Origin: Candidatus Puniceispirillum sp.
Lineage (GTDB): Bacteria > Pseudomonadota > Alphaproteobacteria > Puniceispirillales > Puniceispirillaceae
NCBI GenBank assembly: GCA_028382965.1
Contig: JAOEUK010000005.1
Location: 1-64,000 of the forward strand
Direction of reading: 5' to 3'
Length of the DNA stretch: 64,000 nucleotides
The notes under the pieces: model-generated
What the model saw: only the letters and a program-made list of their open reading frames with translations
What the model was told of the DNA's origin: nothing
The model's database searches: none
Translations under genes and position numbers: made by a program
Shown: positions 36,048 through 44,956 of the stretch, in pieces
Layout: every line of letters starts with the position of its first letter
Numbering within the stretch: position 1 is the first letter of the stretch

Positions 36048-36671
36048 TCATGGCGTTGCAGGCGCTTGCGGCAAGCCAGTACCAATCATACTGTTGCGAC
36101 TGACCCATTTAGCCAGTGCTGTCTCAAAGAGCCCAAAACTGGCTGCAGGGCGCATGGGTAGAACCAGACAACGAATTTCAGCAGTCGAGTCCCAGACACG
36201 AATTTTTTGTTTTCTTGGAATGTTAACACCAAATTCCATTAATACGGATCGTGGTTCGCTAACAGCACGACTGCGATAAGCATCCGATTTTTACCATGCT
36301 GGAGGCACGCCAAGTAATGGCCACGGATAACAACTGCATAAAGTACAAACGACCAGATTGTGACATTCGAGCGTGTTCTCCACTATTACAATATGTTCAC
36401 CTTGTCGTCCCCCAAAACCAAGCTCTGATAGTATACCGTTAGTGTTATTTACAAGCTGCACATTAAAAGCTGGATCTTCCCAAGCTCACGCAACCAACCC
36501 CGCTCCGATGTGTGGGCCAATTTTATGCTCGTAATGATCAATGATAGCATCGACTGCGGCAGGATCAATCAACCCTTTTCTAACAAGTATCGTCTCAAGC
36601 GCTTTTACCCTTAATGCAGGTTCAGGGGGCAGTAGTGTGTGAGCATTTTCGTCGCTGTAATCATGTGGCAT
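36048..36671 (-). pseudogene. cobalt-type nitrile hydratase alpha subunit, two in-frame stops
   Basis: A single minus-strand frame of 208 codons from ATG at 36671 (MPHDYSDENAH) to 36048 covers the whole alpha subunit. It includes DAIIDHYEHKIGPH, ELGFGGRQGEHIVIVENT and the metal site VCTLCSCYPWPLLG. Thr in CTLCSC marks the cobalt type. The frame ends in EFGVNIPRKQKIRVWDST and NSMIGTG. Two nonsense codons interrupt it. TGA at 36486-36488 sits where VARAW needs Arg, and TAA at 36291-36293 sits where AWYK needs Tyr. No indel is needed. Both look like recent single-base changes, so the enzyme cannot be made without stop suppression. Confidence 0.88.
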
Positions 36672-36849
36672 AAAGAATTTTAGCACCAACAATCATCATA
36701 AGTCTAGAAACCAAGGGATAAGTTGAATTTGAATAGCGGTTTGTCCTTGCAAAAACCTGAACAGTTGGATTATCGCCAAAAACTATATTAGTATAAAATA
36801 TAATCAACGGGCGCTCCTGCCAAAACTAAACAATATATGGATAAAACAA

Positions 36850-37647
36850 ATGGAAGCACGGCTCGATGGACGAAATGCCATCATCACAGGAGGAAGCGCA
36901 GGCATAGGCAAAGCTATAGCCAAAAACTTTTTAAGTTCTGGCGCCAACGTTGCCATCATCGCGCGCCGAAGCGACGTACTAGAAGCAGCGAAAGTTGAAA
37001 TTGAGAGCTTAAAATCAATTGAAGGAAGCACTGGCAAAGTTTTTGCCCTATCTGCTGATATACGTCTTGCTGAGGAATGCAAAAATGTGGTCACCAAAGT
37101 TGAAGCAGAATTAGGCCATATTGATGTTCTAGTTAACAATGCCGGCACGTCCCAGCGTGGTGATTTTCTTGAGGTGACCGATGAGATATGGCAAGATGAT
37201 CTTGATCTAAAACTGTTTGCAGCTGTGCGATTGAGCCGTCTGATTATCCCTGGCATGCGATCACGCAAATGGGGCCGGATCATTAATGTTTTGAACCTCG
37301 GGGCAAAAGCTCCAAATGGTGGTGGTGCGCCTACTGCTGTTAGCAGAGCTGCGGGCATGGCTTTGACCAAGGTTCTTGCAAATGAAAATGCTGGCTTCAA
37401 CATTCTTGTAAATGGACTGTTGGTCGGTCGTATAAAAAGCGATCAATGGGAAAGAAGGCACGCAGCTGACACAAGAGGCCTTACACTTGAAGAGTGGTAT
37501 GAAGATGAGGCAAACAAGCTCAATATCGAGCGTTTTGGTACCGCAGAAGAATTTGCTAACATGGCAACTTTTCTGGCTTCGGATTCTGGGTCTTATATTA
37601 ATGGCACAGCAATCAATGTTGACGGAGGCAGTTGCCCCGTCGTTTAA
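36850..37647 (+). CDS. SDR family protein lacking the catalytic Tyr/Lys pair
   Basis: 265 residues with a good Rossmann part: TGGSAGIGKAIA (13-24), NNAGT (96-100) and a C-terminal GTAINVDGGS. The catalytic Ser-Tyr-Lys is altered: N149 replaces the Ser region (NVLNLGAK), and the YxxxK reads T162-A-V-S-R166. The rest of the helix (AAGMALTK) is intact. A subgroup of SDRs annotated as 3-oxoacyl reductase-like shows a similar PTxVSRAAG pattern as I recall it, so this may be lineage-typical. A normal dehydrogenase mechanism is unlikely. It is divergent from the nitrile hydratase locus and converges with the EamA gene at 37679. Confidence 0.82.
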   Translation: MEARLDGRNAIITGGSAGIGKAIAKNFLSSGANVAIIARRSDVLEAAKVEIESLKSIEGSTGKVFALSADIRLAEECKNVVTKVEAELGHIDVLVNNAGTSQRGDFLEVTDEIWQDDLDLKLFAAVRLSRLIIPGMRSRKWGRIINVLNLGAKAPNGGGAPTAVSRAAGMALTKVLANENAGFNILVNGLLVGRIKSDQWERRHAADTRGLTLEEWYEDEANKLNIERFGTAEEFANMATFLASDSGSYINGTAINVDGGSCPVV

Positions 37648-37678
37648 TCCGACCAAGGCAGCCCCCCCCCTACAATAA

Positions 37679-38551
37679 TTAGGACTTTTGGCGCACACGT
37701 TCACGATGAAACGCGTAAATGCCCATTCCAATCACAATCACAGTGCCAAGAGTCGTTGCATGGTCAGGCAAATCGCCAAAAAGTAGAAAGCCAAATAAAA
37801 TAGCCCACACCATGCCTGTATAACGAAACGACGAAACAAAACTAATTTCCCCACTACGCATTGCCATAACCGCAAATAAGTGACCACTTGTGATTGCAAT
37901 AGCCGCCAATACGACGATACCAAACAGCAATCCAGATAACGTGTTCCATCCTGTAGCAGCCGTCATTCCAACCCCAAAAAAAAGAGTAGGAATTGATGAA
38001 ATAAGCGCAACAAATAATGATGGCACAGCAGGATCAAGCTTTCGTGTGATTGCATCACGAAGGGTCACAAACCCAACGGCAACGATAGCCAAAAATGCAT
38101 ATTGATTAAAACCCTCACCGCCTGGCCTAATGATTATCAATACTCCAACAAACCCAATAAGAATTGCACCCCACCGACGCCAACCGACTTGCTCACCAAA
38201 GAAAATTGCGGCAAACATAGTTACTGTAAGTGGAAGAGATTGTAATATAGCGGTAACATTTGCCAATGGCATCTTAGATAGCGCAGTTAAAAAAGCCATT
38301 GTTGCACCCAATTCTGCAAAAGCGCGAATGAGAACAATTTTCCAATTTCGTCGATCAATTCTAACAAAAAGACTTTTGCGAAAGTAGGCTATAATTACAA
38401 GAAGAGGCACTGATATCAATGCACGTACTAAGATACCTTGCTCAACAGAAATAGTCTGAAATAAGTATTTCATTAGTGCATCATTACTAACAAACGATAA
38501 CATGCTTACTACCATAAAAATGGCACCAAATAAATTGTTAGATAATTTCAT
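37679..38551 (-). CDS. EamA/DMT family transporter
   Basis: 290 residues, ten membrane segments. FVSNDALMKYLFQTISVEQGILVRA, then MPLANVTAILQSLPLTVTMFAAIFFGEQVGWRRWGA and IGFVGVLIIIRPGGEGF are nearly the same in position and wording as in the protein at 43167, so the two are paralogues. The family contains RhtA-like and S-adenosylmethionine uptake-like members. Export of a small metabolite is the default guess. It stands alone after the SDR gene. Confidence 0.9.
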   Translation of the reverse strand: MKLSNNLFGAIFMVVSMLSFVSNDALMKYLFQTISVEQGILVRALISVPLLVIIAYFRKSLFVRIDRRNWKIVLIRAFAELGATMAFLTALSKMPLANVTAILQSLPLTVTMFAAIFFGEQVGWRRWGAILIGFVGVLIIIRPGGEGFNQYAFLAIVAVGFVTLRDAITRKLDPAVPSLFVALISSIPTLFFGVGMTAATGWNTLSGLLFGIVVLAAIAITSGHLFAVMAMRSGEISFVSSFRYTGMVWAILFGFLLFGDLPDHATTLGTVIVIGMGIYAFHRERVRQKS

Positions 38552-38856
38552 GAGAAATTTTACCCGAGTTCTCTAGTCGTGCAGAAGTCAATCAAAATGC
38601 CAAGCCAATATATAGAGACAACAGGATTGCTCGTCTGCTTATGCGCCTGAATACCAAAGAAAACAATGATAAAGCTAACACTGAATCAGTCCTACCTTTA
38701 CAAAGACAAGTGAGCATTATTGCATTGACTGCAAATATTCTTTTCCTGAATCTATATGCAAAACAGATTTAATAGCTGTTAAAAGATATGTTTAGGATGG
38801 AACGTTACACGATCACCTGTTCATAATTAAAAAACTTTATAATTTAAGGAAATAAA
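38552..38856. other. intergenic region, no recognised gene
   Basis: About 305 bases between the divergent EamA and pirin genes. They should contain both promoters. AAGGA six bases before the pirin ATG is the only clear signal. No RNA gene or repeat recognised. Confidence 0.4.
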
Positions 38857-39774
38857 ATGTCAGTTCGCCCAGTCAAGCTGTCTAGTCAAGCTCAACCCAC
38901 AATGGAAGGTGCAGGAGTTCATCTGCACCGAATTTTTGGATTTGGAGACACTTCCGCCTTTGATCCTTTTTTGATGATGGATGATTTTCGAAATGATGAC
39001 CCACAACTATACCAAAAGGGATTTCCATGGCACCCACATCGTGGAATTGAGACAATAACTTATGTTTTAAAAGGCACCGTTGATCATGGTGATAGTCTAG
39101 GAAACTCAGGTGAATTAGGAGATGGAGATGTACAATGGATGACAGCTGGTTCGGGAATCATTCATCAGGAAATGCCGAAAGGTGACAAGAACGGCGCAAT
39201 GCACGGATTTCAACTTTGGGCTAACCTACCTTCATCACAAAAAATGACAGCACCGCGCTATCAAGATATCAAAGCACAAGAAATCACAGATTTACTTGAT
39301 GATGACGGTAGCAGAGTTCGTGTTATTGCTGGAAATTACCGAGGATATACGGGACCGGTTGACGGCATCGAAGCTGAACCACAATATCTAGACATCACAC
39401 TTCCACCCCACTGTTTTAAGCGCTTTCCATTTGATACTAGGCGGCAAGGGTTCGCTTATATTTTCGAGGGAGGTGCCAGGTTCAAAGATGCTTCAAATCC
39501 TTTTGGCGTAAAAGTTGAAAAGGAGTTCCAAGGTGAAGAGCTTGAAATTCGTGATTTGTCTGGCAATCGTACCTTGGTTGTTTTCGATCATGGTGATGAA
39601 GTTACTGTTACCTCCGGTAAAGAAGGTGTTAGATTTCTCCTTATATCAGGCACACCGCTCCGAGAGCCCATTGCCTGGCATGGGCCGATAGTGATGAATA
39701 CACAGGCCGAATTACAAACCGCAATGCGTGATTTAAATAATGGTACATTTATCAAGACCAGCGTCTCAGTTTAG
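38857..39774 (+). CDS. pirin family protein
   Basis: 305 residues of the bicupin pirin family. The N-terminal cupin has FPWHPHRGIETITYVLKG with the metal-binding His pair, and WMTAGSGIIHQE supplies the other ligands. FDPFLMMDDF near residue 38 is typical. The C-terminal cupin ends with GTPLREPIAWHGPIVMN. Bacterial pirins include flavonol (quercetin) dioxygenases and proteins that modulate pyruvate dehydrogenase; which applies here cannot be told. AAGGA six bases upstream fixes the start. Monocistronic, followed by a VOC protein 80 bases later. Confidence 0.93.
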   Translation: MSVRPVKLSSQAQPTMEGAGVHLHRIFGFGDTSAFDPFLMMDDFRNDDPQLYQKGFPWHPHRGIETITYVLKGTVDHGDSLGNSGELGDGDVQWMTAGSGIIHQEMPKGDKNGAMHGFQLWANLPSSQKMTAPRYQDIKAQEITDLLDDDGSRVRVIAGNYRGYTGPVDGIEAEPQYLDITLPPHCFKRFPFDTRRQGFAYIFEGGARFKDASNPFGVKVEKEFQGEELEIRDLSGNRTLVVFDHGDEVTVTSGKEGVRFLLISGTPLREPIAWHGPIVMNTQAELQTAMRDLNNGTFIKTSVSV

Positions 39775-39854
39775 TGAGCCAAGAACGACTAATGTTATGT
39801 TTGCATGTTAAGTGTGGTTTCTGAGCCTTGTTAAATTCGTGATCGGACAATAAA

Positions 39855-40436
39855 ATGCGTAAAATTCAATCTCAAGGGTTACACCATATCACATTAATTG
39901 GAGCAGACAGGCAAACTTCAATCGATTTTTGGGAGGGGGTGCTCGGCATGCCCTTTACTTTTGAGCAACCAAATCTCGATAAACAAAATGAGTCTCATCT
40001 TTATTTTGACCCGGGAGATGGAAGACTTATTACAGTCTTTTGTGATGAAAGCCGAACAGCAAAAGTAAGGCGATTAGAACAAGATTCTGGAAATGTCCAT
40101 CATCTTGCATTTTCTTTGTCTCAAGCAAGCTTTTGGCAAGCTACAAAAAGACTTGAAGAGCGTCAAATAAAGCATTCTGGGCCAAAAAATCGCGGTTTTA
40201 TGGACTCAATTTATTTTCGGGACCCGCTTGGCCTTTTGGTTGAATTAGCGTCTTATCGATTTGAGCCTCCAACTGGTGCCACGCATACCGATGTCTTGAG
40301 AATAGCACACATATTACGAATCAAGTCCGGCGCAAGCGCAATAGCGTCATGTCATATTGCAGATGCAATAGAGCAGTTTGTCCACGACAAAACCCAATCG
40401 TTATCAAGCGATCGCGGTCCCAAAAACCCTTACTAG
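39855..40436 (+). CDS. VOC (glyoxalase/dioxygenase) family protein
   Basis: 193 residues. One vicinal-oxygen-chelate module begins at QGLHHITLIGADRQTSIDFWEGVLGMPF, with the first metal His in LHHIT. A second appears at NVHHLAFSLSQ, and the third ligand probably lies in DPLGLLVELASY. The last 50 residues have no clear counterpart. Members include glyoxalases, ring-cleaving dioxygenases and resistance proteins; I cannot choose. It may be transcribed with pirin. Confidence 0.8.
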   Translation: MRKIQSQGLHHITLIGADRQTSIDFWEGVLGMPFTFEQPNLDKQNESHLYFDPGDGRLITVFCDESRTAKVRRLEQDSGNVHHLAFSLSQASFWQATKRLEERQIKHSGPKNRGFMDSIYFRDPLGLLVELASYRFEPPTGATHTDVLRIAHILRIKSGASAIASCHIADAIEQFVHDKTQSLSSDRGPKNPY

Positions 40437-40478
40437 TTAAACCCCGAAGACACAGCAATGAAAACTCTAATCAAGCAG

Positions 40479-41825
40479 TCAGGCTTTGGTTGAAGATTTA
40501 ACCTCAGAATTCTGTTTTTTTTGAAGGTTTTTTGAGAACTGGCGCCCAGTGTACAACACCTCTTTACCCATTTTTGAATGGAGTTCATCAACTGCCGACT
40601 CAAGTCGGTTTCGTTTGTCATCTTCACCACCAGAAAGATCAAACAATCGTACCTCAGAAACTTTACCAATATTATCAACACCTATTCCTAGAAGCCTGTA
40701 AAAATTTGTATTTTTCACTTCTTTCTTTAGAAGGTCTCTCCCAATATCAAATAAATGGTAAGCCCTATCAATACGGCTTGGAACAGTTCGGCTTCGGGTT
40801 ATTGTTCGGTGGTTTGCTCGTTTTAATTTTAAAGTAACTGTGCCACCTGCAATTCCTTTCGCCTTCAAGCGTGCCGACAATTTCAGACATAGCGCCTCCA
40901 ATTCAACTTCAAGAGCATTAAGGTCAGACAAATCTCTGGAAAAGGTTGTTTCATTGGAAACAGACTTTGCTCCTCCCTCAATGACAACAGGTCGACGATC
41001 AACGCCCTTTGCCAAATTCATCACAGCTTCAGTTTGAGAGCCAAGAACAGTTGACAGCGCTTTAACATCCCCTGTTGCCAAATCATTACAGCTGAAAACA
41101 CCAATAGCACTAAGCCTAGAAATAGCAGATTTTCCAATACCATACAAAACTGAAACAGGTTGAGGAGCAAGCCAAGACTCTGCTTCGTCCATGCCAACTA
41201 CAAAAAATCCATCTGGCTTGTCGCGATCTGACGCCATTTTAGCCAACGATTTATTACCACTTAAACCAATTGAAACTGATATGCCAATATTCTGCTTGAT
41301 GTTTAGCTGAAGGCGATGCAAAGCCTCAGCTGGGCTGGCCCGGTGTAATTTCTGCGTTCCAGCAAGATCAAGAAAGGCTTCATCAATCGAAAGTGGTTGT
41401 ACAAGTGGTGTTAATGAAAACATCATATTCCGAATTTGCTCCCCAATCGCCACGTAATGTGACATACGCGGCTTAATCACAACTGCCTCAGGACATTTTT
41501 TTAGAGCCTGCCATGCTGGCATTGCTGAACGCACACCAAATTTGCGGGCGATATAACAAGCGGCAGCAACAACGCCACGATCACCGCCCCCGACAATTAC
41601 TGGTTTATTTGCAATTTCCGGATTATCACGCTTTTCGATTGAAGCATAAAACGCATCACAATCAATATGCGCAATGTTCAGAGAGAATAGCTCAGGATGC
41701 ACGCGTATATTAGAAGAACTGCAAGCTAAACAAAATTCAGGAGGTTGTTCACCTCCAAAATGCCCGGCTTTGCCACAGTTACGACATAGAATTGGATAAG
41801 CTGCCGTCTTCATAAATTCAGCCAT
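40479..41825 (-). CDS. dinB: DNA polymerase IV with N-terminal zinc-ribbon
   Basis: 448 residues, longer than the about 350 of standard DinB. Before the polymerase there is a four-cysteine element, C14-x2-C17 and C32-x2-C35, which looks like a zinc ribbon. The Y-family catalytic part follows with HIDCDAFYASIEKRDNP (first metal site), IARKFGVRSAMP, and LSIDEAFLDL (second metal site). LYGIGKSAISRLSAIGV is the helix-hairpin-helix. The last 100 residues hold the little finger domain and end in a Lys-rich tail. This error-prone polymerase bypasses lesions and is commonly induced by SOS; no LexA box was recognised. A start at the second Met (residue 5) is equally possible. Confidence 0.93.
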   Translation of the reverse strand: MAEFMKTAAYPILCRNCGKAGHFGGEQPPEFCLACSSSNIRVHPELFSLNIAHIDCDAFYASIEKRDNPEIANKPVIVGGGDRGVVAAACYIARKFGVRSAMPAWQALKKCPEAVVIKPRMSHYVAIGEQIRNMMFSLTPLVQPLSIDEAFLDLAGTQKLHRASPAEALHRLQLNIKQNIGISVSIGLSGNKSLAKMASDRDKPDGFFVVGMDEAESWLAPQPVSVLYGIGKSAISRLSAIGVFSCNDLATGDVKALSTVLGSQTEAVMNLAKGVDRRPVVIEGGAKSVSNETTFSRDLSDLNALEVELEALCLKLSARLKAKGIAGGTVTLKLKRANHRTITRSRTVPSRIDRAYHLFDIGRDLLKKEVKNTNFYRLLGIGVDNIGKVSEVRLFDLSGGEDDKRNRLESAVDELHSKMGKEVLYTGRQFSKNLQKKQNSEVKSSTKA

Positions 41826-41895
41826 ATTTTAGCAGTCTCCGTTTAATATGCTACTTCTAATATATGTTTTGCGGAACCTAACCTTTCTATCCGTG

Positions 41896-42966
41896 CTAGC
41901 TAAAGGTTACTGCCCTTCCATATTGATTTGGCACTGATGATGAGCTTCGCAACGCTTTTGCAGCACGCCATGTCCAGTGCGGATCTCGAAGAAACTCGCG
42001 TGCCAGTGCTACCATATCTGCCTGACCCGTCCGAAGAATTGTTTCAGCCTGAAAAGGATCGGTAATCATACCAACCGCAATCACTGGCATTGTAACTTGA
42101 TCGCGAACTCTCTTAGCCAGATCTGTCTGATAGCCATAACCGATATCAATCTTCTGAGCCAATGAGTTGCCACCGCTGGACACATGAATAGATGCACACC
42201 CTGCCGCATCAAGGGCCTTGGCGAATTCAATAGTTTGATCAATGTCCCAACCACCATCAACCCAATCAGTCGCAGACACTCGTACAAGGATTGGCATGTC
42301 AGATGGAACCACTGCCTTAACTGCATCAAAGATTTCCAATGGATACCGCAATCGGTTTTCAAGGGCACCACCATATTGGTCTGTTCGCTTATTACTGATT
42401 GGTGACAAAAATTGATGTAACAAATAACCATGAGCGCCATGAAGCTCGATAGCGTCAATCCCCATTCTGACAGCACGCTTTGCCGCCTGAATAAAATTCT
42501 GTTTGACACGATCCAGTCCAGCTGAATCAAGTGCTTCAGGTGTGTGCCATCCTTCGGTAAAAGGGATTGAAGAAGGTCCATAAGTTTGCCAAGCATTTTT
42601 TGAGAGAGCGTTACCCCCTTCCCATGGCCTTTCAGTTGAAGCTTTACGACCTGCATGACCTAACTGAATACCGATTTTGCTATCACCAACAGACTTACAA
42701 AAATCAATGACGCGTTTCATTGCAGACTCGTTTTCGTCTGAATATAGCCCGCAACATCCGTGTGTAATTCGCCCCAATGCCTCGACCCCAGTTGCTTCAA
42801 TGATAATTAGACCAGCACCAGTCATGGCAAACTGGCCTAGGTGCGCCAAATGCCAGTCATTCATTGTTCCTTCATTAGCTGAATATTGGCACATAGGCGC
42901 CACAACGACACGATTAGTGAGGGCTAGCCCAGATAGTTCAATTGGAGAAAATAACCTACTCGACAT
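41896..42966 (-). CDS. NADH:flavin oxidoreductase, Old Yellow Enzyme family
   Basis: 356 residues, length and pattern of YqjM/xenobiotic-reductase-type enzymes. LFSPIELSGLALTNRVVVAPMCQYSA has the Cys near FMN, and ELHGAHGYLLHQFLSPISNKRTDQYGG contains the His pair that binds the substrate oxygen. AREFLRDPHWTWRAAKAL closes the FMN phosphate site. These enzymes reduce the double bond of unsaturated aldehydes, ketones or nitro compounds with NAD(P)H. AGGAG nine bases before the ATG fixes the start. Confidence 0.93.
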   Translation of the reverse strand: MSSRLFSPIELSGLALTNRVVVAPMCQYSANEGTMNDWHLAHLGQFAMTGAGLIIIEATGVEALGRITHGCCGLYSDENESAMKRVIDFCKSVGDSKIGIQLGHAGRKASTERPWEGGNALSKNAWQTYGPSSIPFTEGWHTPEALDSAGLDRVKQNFIQAAKRAVRMGIDAIELHGAHGYLLHQFLSPISNKRTDQYGGALENRLRYPLEIFDAVKAVVPSDMPILVRVSATDWVDGGWDIDQTIEFAKALDAAGCASIHVSSGGNSLAQKIDIGYGYQTDLAKRVRDQVTMPVIAVGMITDPFQAETILRTGQADMVALAREFLRDPHWTWRAAKALRSSSSVPNQYGRAVTFS

Positions 42967-43166
42967 TAATTCTGCTCCTTAAAACAAAAAACTTTTAAAA
43001 GATTACAACTCAACAAGCGAGACCTAATTACTTGGGAAGCTTTTACTTTATAAACCTATTTTTAACGCTTTTTAACACCTTATATTACTAAGATCACAGT
43101 GTTTTAATATTAAAACTTCCGATATCAAATAATTGAGAAAATTTTAATTGCTTTGGATATGAAAAT

Positions 43167-44039
43167 TTAGATATCGACGCGGCGTAATTGCTCTCGATAG
43201 ACAGCGTAAAGCCCTGTTAAAACAACGATTAGAGTTCCAATTGCAGTAAATGTATCGGGCCATTCACCAAATATCAACAAGCCAAGAATAATTGCCCAAA
43301 CCATACCAACATATCGATAGGGTGCAACAAAGCTAAGATCACCATAGCGCATTGTCATAACCTGGAAAAAATAGCCTGCTGCAATTGTCAAGCCACAGAA
43401 TGAGAGTATTAGCCAGTTAAAAGGTGTCACGGCCTGCCATGGCAAGTCCAATATCATTGCACCACTAAACATAGAAACTGCCGTGGCAGAGAATAAAGCA
43501 GCAAGTAAAGCTGGAACACGATTTGGTAAATAGCGTGTCACCAAGTCATTTATGGTTGCAAATGCCACCGCGCCAACAGCCAAGGTAGTGTGGATGTCAA
43601 AACCATCTGTTCCAGGGCGAATAATCAACAAGACTCCACAAAACCCAATGACAACAGCGCTCCAACGTCGCCATCCAACGCTCTCGCCTAGAAAGAGCGC
43701 AGCAAAAACAATAAGGGATAACGGAACCGCTTGCATTATTGCTGAGACATTCGCTATAGGCATATGCGAGAGCGCTGTTAGAAAACAAGTCGCCATCCCA
43801 ATTTGTGCAGCAGCACGGACGCAAAGTAATACAAAATCTATAATGGTGAAGCGAACCAAGAGGCATTTACGGTACCAAGCCAGAAAGGCAATTATTGGTA
43901 AAGCAATGGAACCACGTAAAAACATAGCTTGAAAGACTTCCATATCCGCGAACAAAATTTTCATAAGGGCATCATTGGTGACAAAAGCTACCCGCGCAAT
44001 TGACATCATAAATGCACCTTTGGCATTAGCAGAAAGCAT
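43167..44039 (-). CDS. EamA/DMT family transporter
   Basis: 290 residues from the ATG at 44039, with GAGGA six bases upstream; a TTG four codons earlier is possible. Ten hydrophobic segments are present. FVTNDALMKILFADMEVFQAMFLRG, MPIANVSAIMQAVPLSLIVFAALFLGESVGWRRWSA and IGFCGVLLIIRPGTDGF align with the EamA protein at 37679 over nearly the whole length, marking a duplication. Same default function: export or uptake of a small metabolite. It lies just behind speE on the same strand, 69 bases away, so it may be the third gene of the speD-speE transcript. That raises the idea that it handles polyamine-related compounds, which is inference. Confidence 0.9.
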   Translation of the reverse strand: MLSANAKGAFMMSIARVAFVTNDALMKILFADMEVFQAMFLRGSIALPIIAFLAWYRKCLLVRFTIIDFVLLCVRAAAQIGMATCFLTALSHMPIANVSAIMQAVPLSLIVFAALFLGESVGWRRWSAVVIGFCGVLLIIRPGTDGFDIHTTLAVGAVAFATINDLVTRYLPNRVPALLAALFSATAVSMFSGAMILDLPWQAVTPFNWLILSFCGLTIAAGYFFQVMTMRYGDLSFVAPYRYVGMVWAIILGLLIFGEWPDTFTAIGTLIVVLTGLYAVYREQLRRVDI

Positions 44040-44107
44040 AAAAATCCTCAATGACAGGGCACGCTAACATTTTAAGTCATCCTTACCATACAGAAACGGC
44101 AAAGAAT

Positions 44108-44956
44108 TTAGGGCAAAAGCTTTTCAATATATCGCGGTAGGCTGAAAGCAGCTTTGTGTATAGAAGGCGTGTAATAACGAAGGTCTATACCAGTGGCAGC
44201 AAGGCGATCTGCTAACACCTCAATTGAAACATCACGAGCAGAAGATGAGAGACTGCCCCAGCCAAATGCCATTGGCCCACCGGCATAGGTTGGAATAGTG
44301 GCGATGTAGCAACCCCAGTCAGTAAATAGCTGCTGAAATGCCCGCATCGTACCCTTTAATTCATCCGGTTGCATGAAGGGAACGCCATTTTGAGTCACAA
44401 GAACCCCGTCAGGATTAAGAAGGCTCTTTGCAGAACCATAAAAACTTTTACTAAACAGCACTTCGCCAGGCCCCACAGGATCCGTTGAGTCTATGATGAT
44501 AACATCATATTTACTGTCAGCTTTTCCTACAAAGTCGGCTCCATCAGCAATCACTAAATTGAGGCGCGGATCATCGAACGCACCATTAGACAAACTTGGT
44601 AAATAGGTTTTAGAAAAGGAAATAACCCTTTCATCAATTTCAACCATTGTGACGCTCTCAACCAGCTTATGTCGCAAAACCTCGCGTGCCATGCCGCCAT
44701 CACCACCACCAATGATCAAGACATGGCGAGCACAACTATGCGCTAATATGGGCACATGCGTCAGCATTTCATGGTAAATATATTCATCACCCTCAGTAGT
44801 TTGCACCACACCATCAAGGGTTAGGACACGCCCAAAGCGCCTGTTTTCAAACACCTGAATATGTTGCAATTTGCTTTTGTTATCATAAAGAATATTGTCA
44901 ATGCTCAGCGACTGCGCATAATCTTCATGCAACACTTCGATAAAGCGTTCCCTCAT
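44108..44956 (-). CDS. speE: spermidine synthase (polyamine aminopropyltransferase)
   Basis: 282 residues, normal length. LQHIQVFENRRFGRVLTLDGVVQTTEGDEYIYHEMLTH binds the polyamine, and VLIIGGGDGGMAREVLRH is the decarboxylated-SAM site. VEIDERVISFSK and IIIDSTDPVGPG supply further contacts, the Asp in IDSTDP being catalytic. It transfers aminopropyl from decarboxylated SAM to putrescine. Its ATG overlaps the speD stop (ATGA), so both are translated together. Confidence 0.95.
   Translation of the reverse strand: MRERFIEVLHEDYAQSLSIDNILYDNKSKLQHIQVFENRRFGRVLTLDGVVQTTEGDEYIYHEMLTHVPILAHSCARHVLIIGGGDGGMAREVLRHKLVESVTMVEIDERVISFSKTYLPSLSNGAFDDPRLNLVIADGADFVGKADSKYDVIIIDSTDPVGPGEVLFSKSFYGSAKSLLNPDGVLVTQNGVPFMQPDELKGTMRAFQQLFTDWGCYIATIPTYAGGPMAFGWGSLSSSARDVSIEVLADRLAATGIDLRYYTPSIHKAAFSLPRYIEKLLP

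Noticed and set aside
34968-36671. Recoding of stop codons as amino acids in the nitrile hydratase genes
   Set aside because: All three stop codons terminate many intact genes in this window, and the interrupted positions need different residues.
36804-37403. Long minus-strand reading frame (199 codons) across the SDR gene
   Set aside because: It is a shadow of the plus-strand SDR gene, which has clear cofactor and NNAG motifs; the shadow has Ser/Ala/Arg-rich low-complexity content and no family.
37662-37670. Run of nine C between convergent genes
   Set aside because: A homopolymer in a non-coding gap; possibly a sequencing weak spot, with no evidence of phase variation because no gene frame crosses it.
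42081-42656. Minus-strand frame of 191 codons within the OYE gene
   Set aside because: Same strand but shifted frame of a well-conserved gene; no ribosome binding site and unlikely composition.
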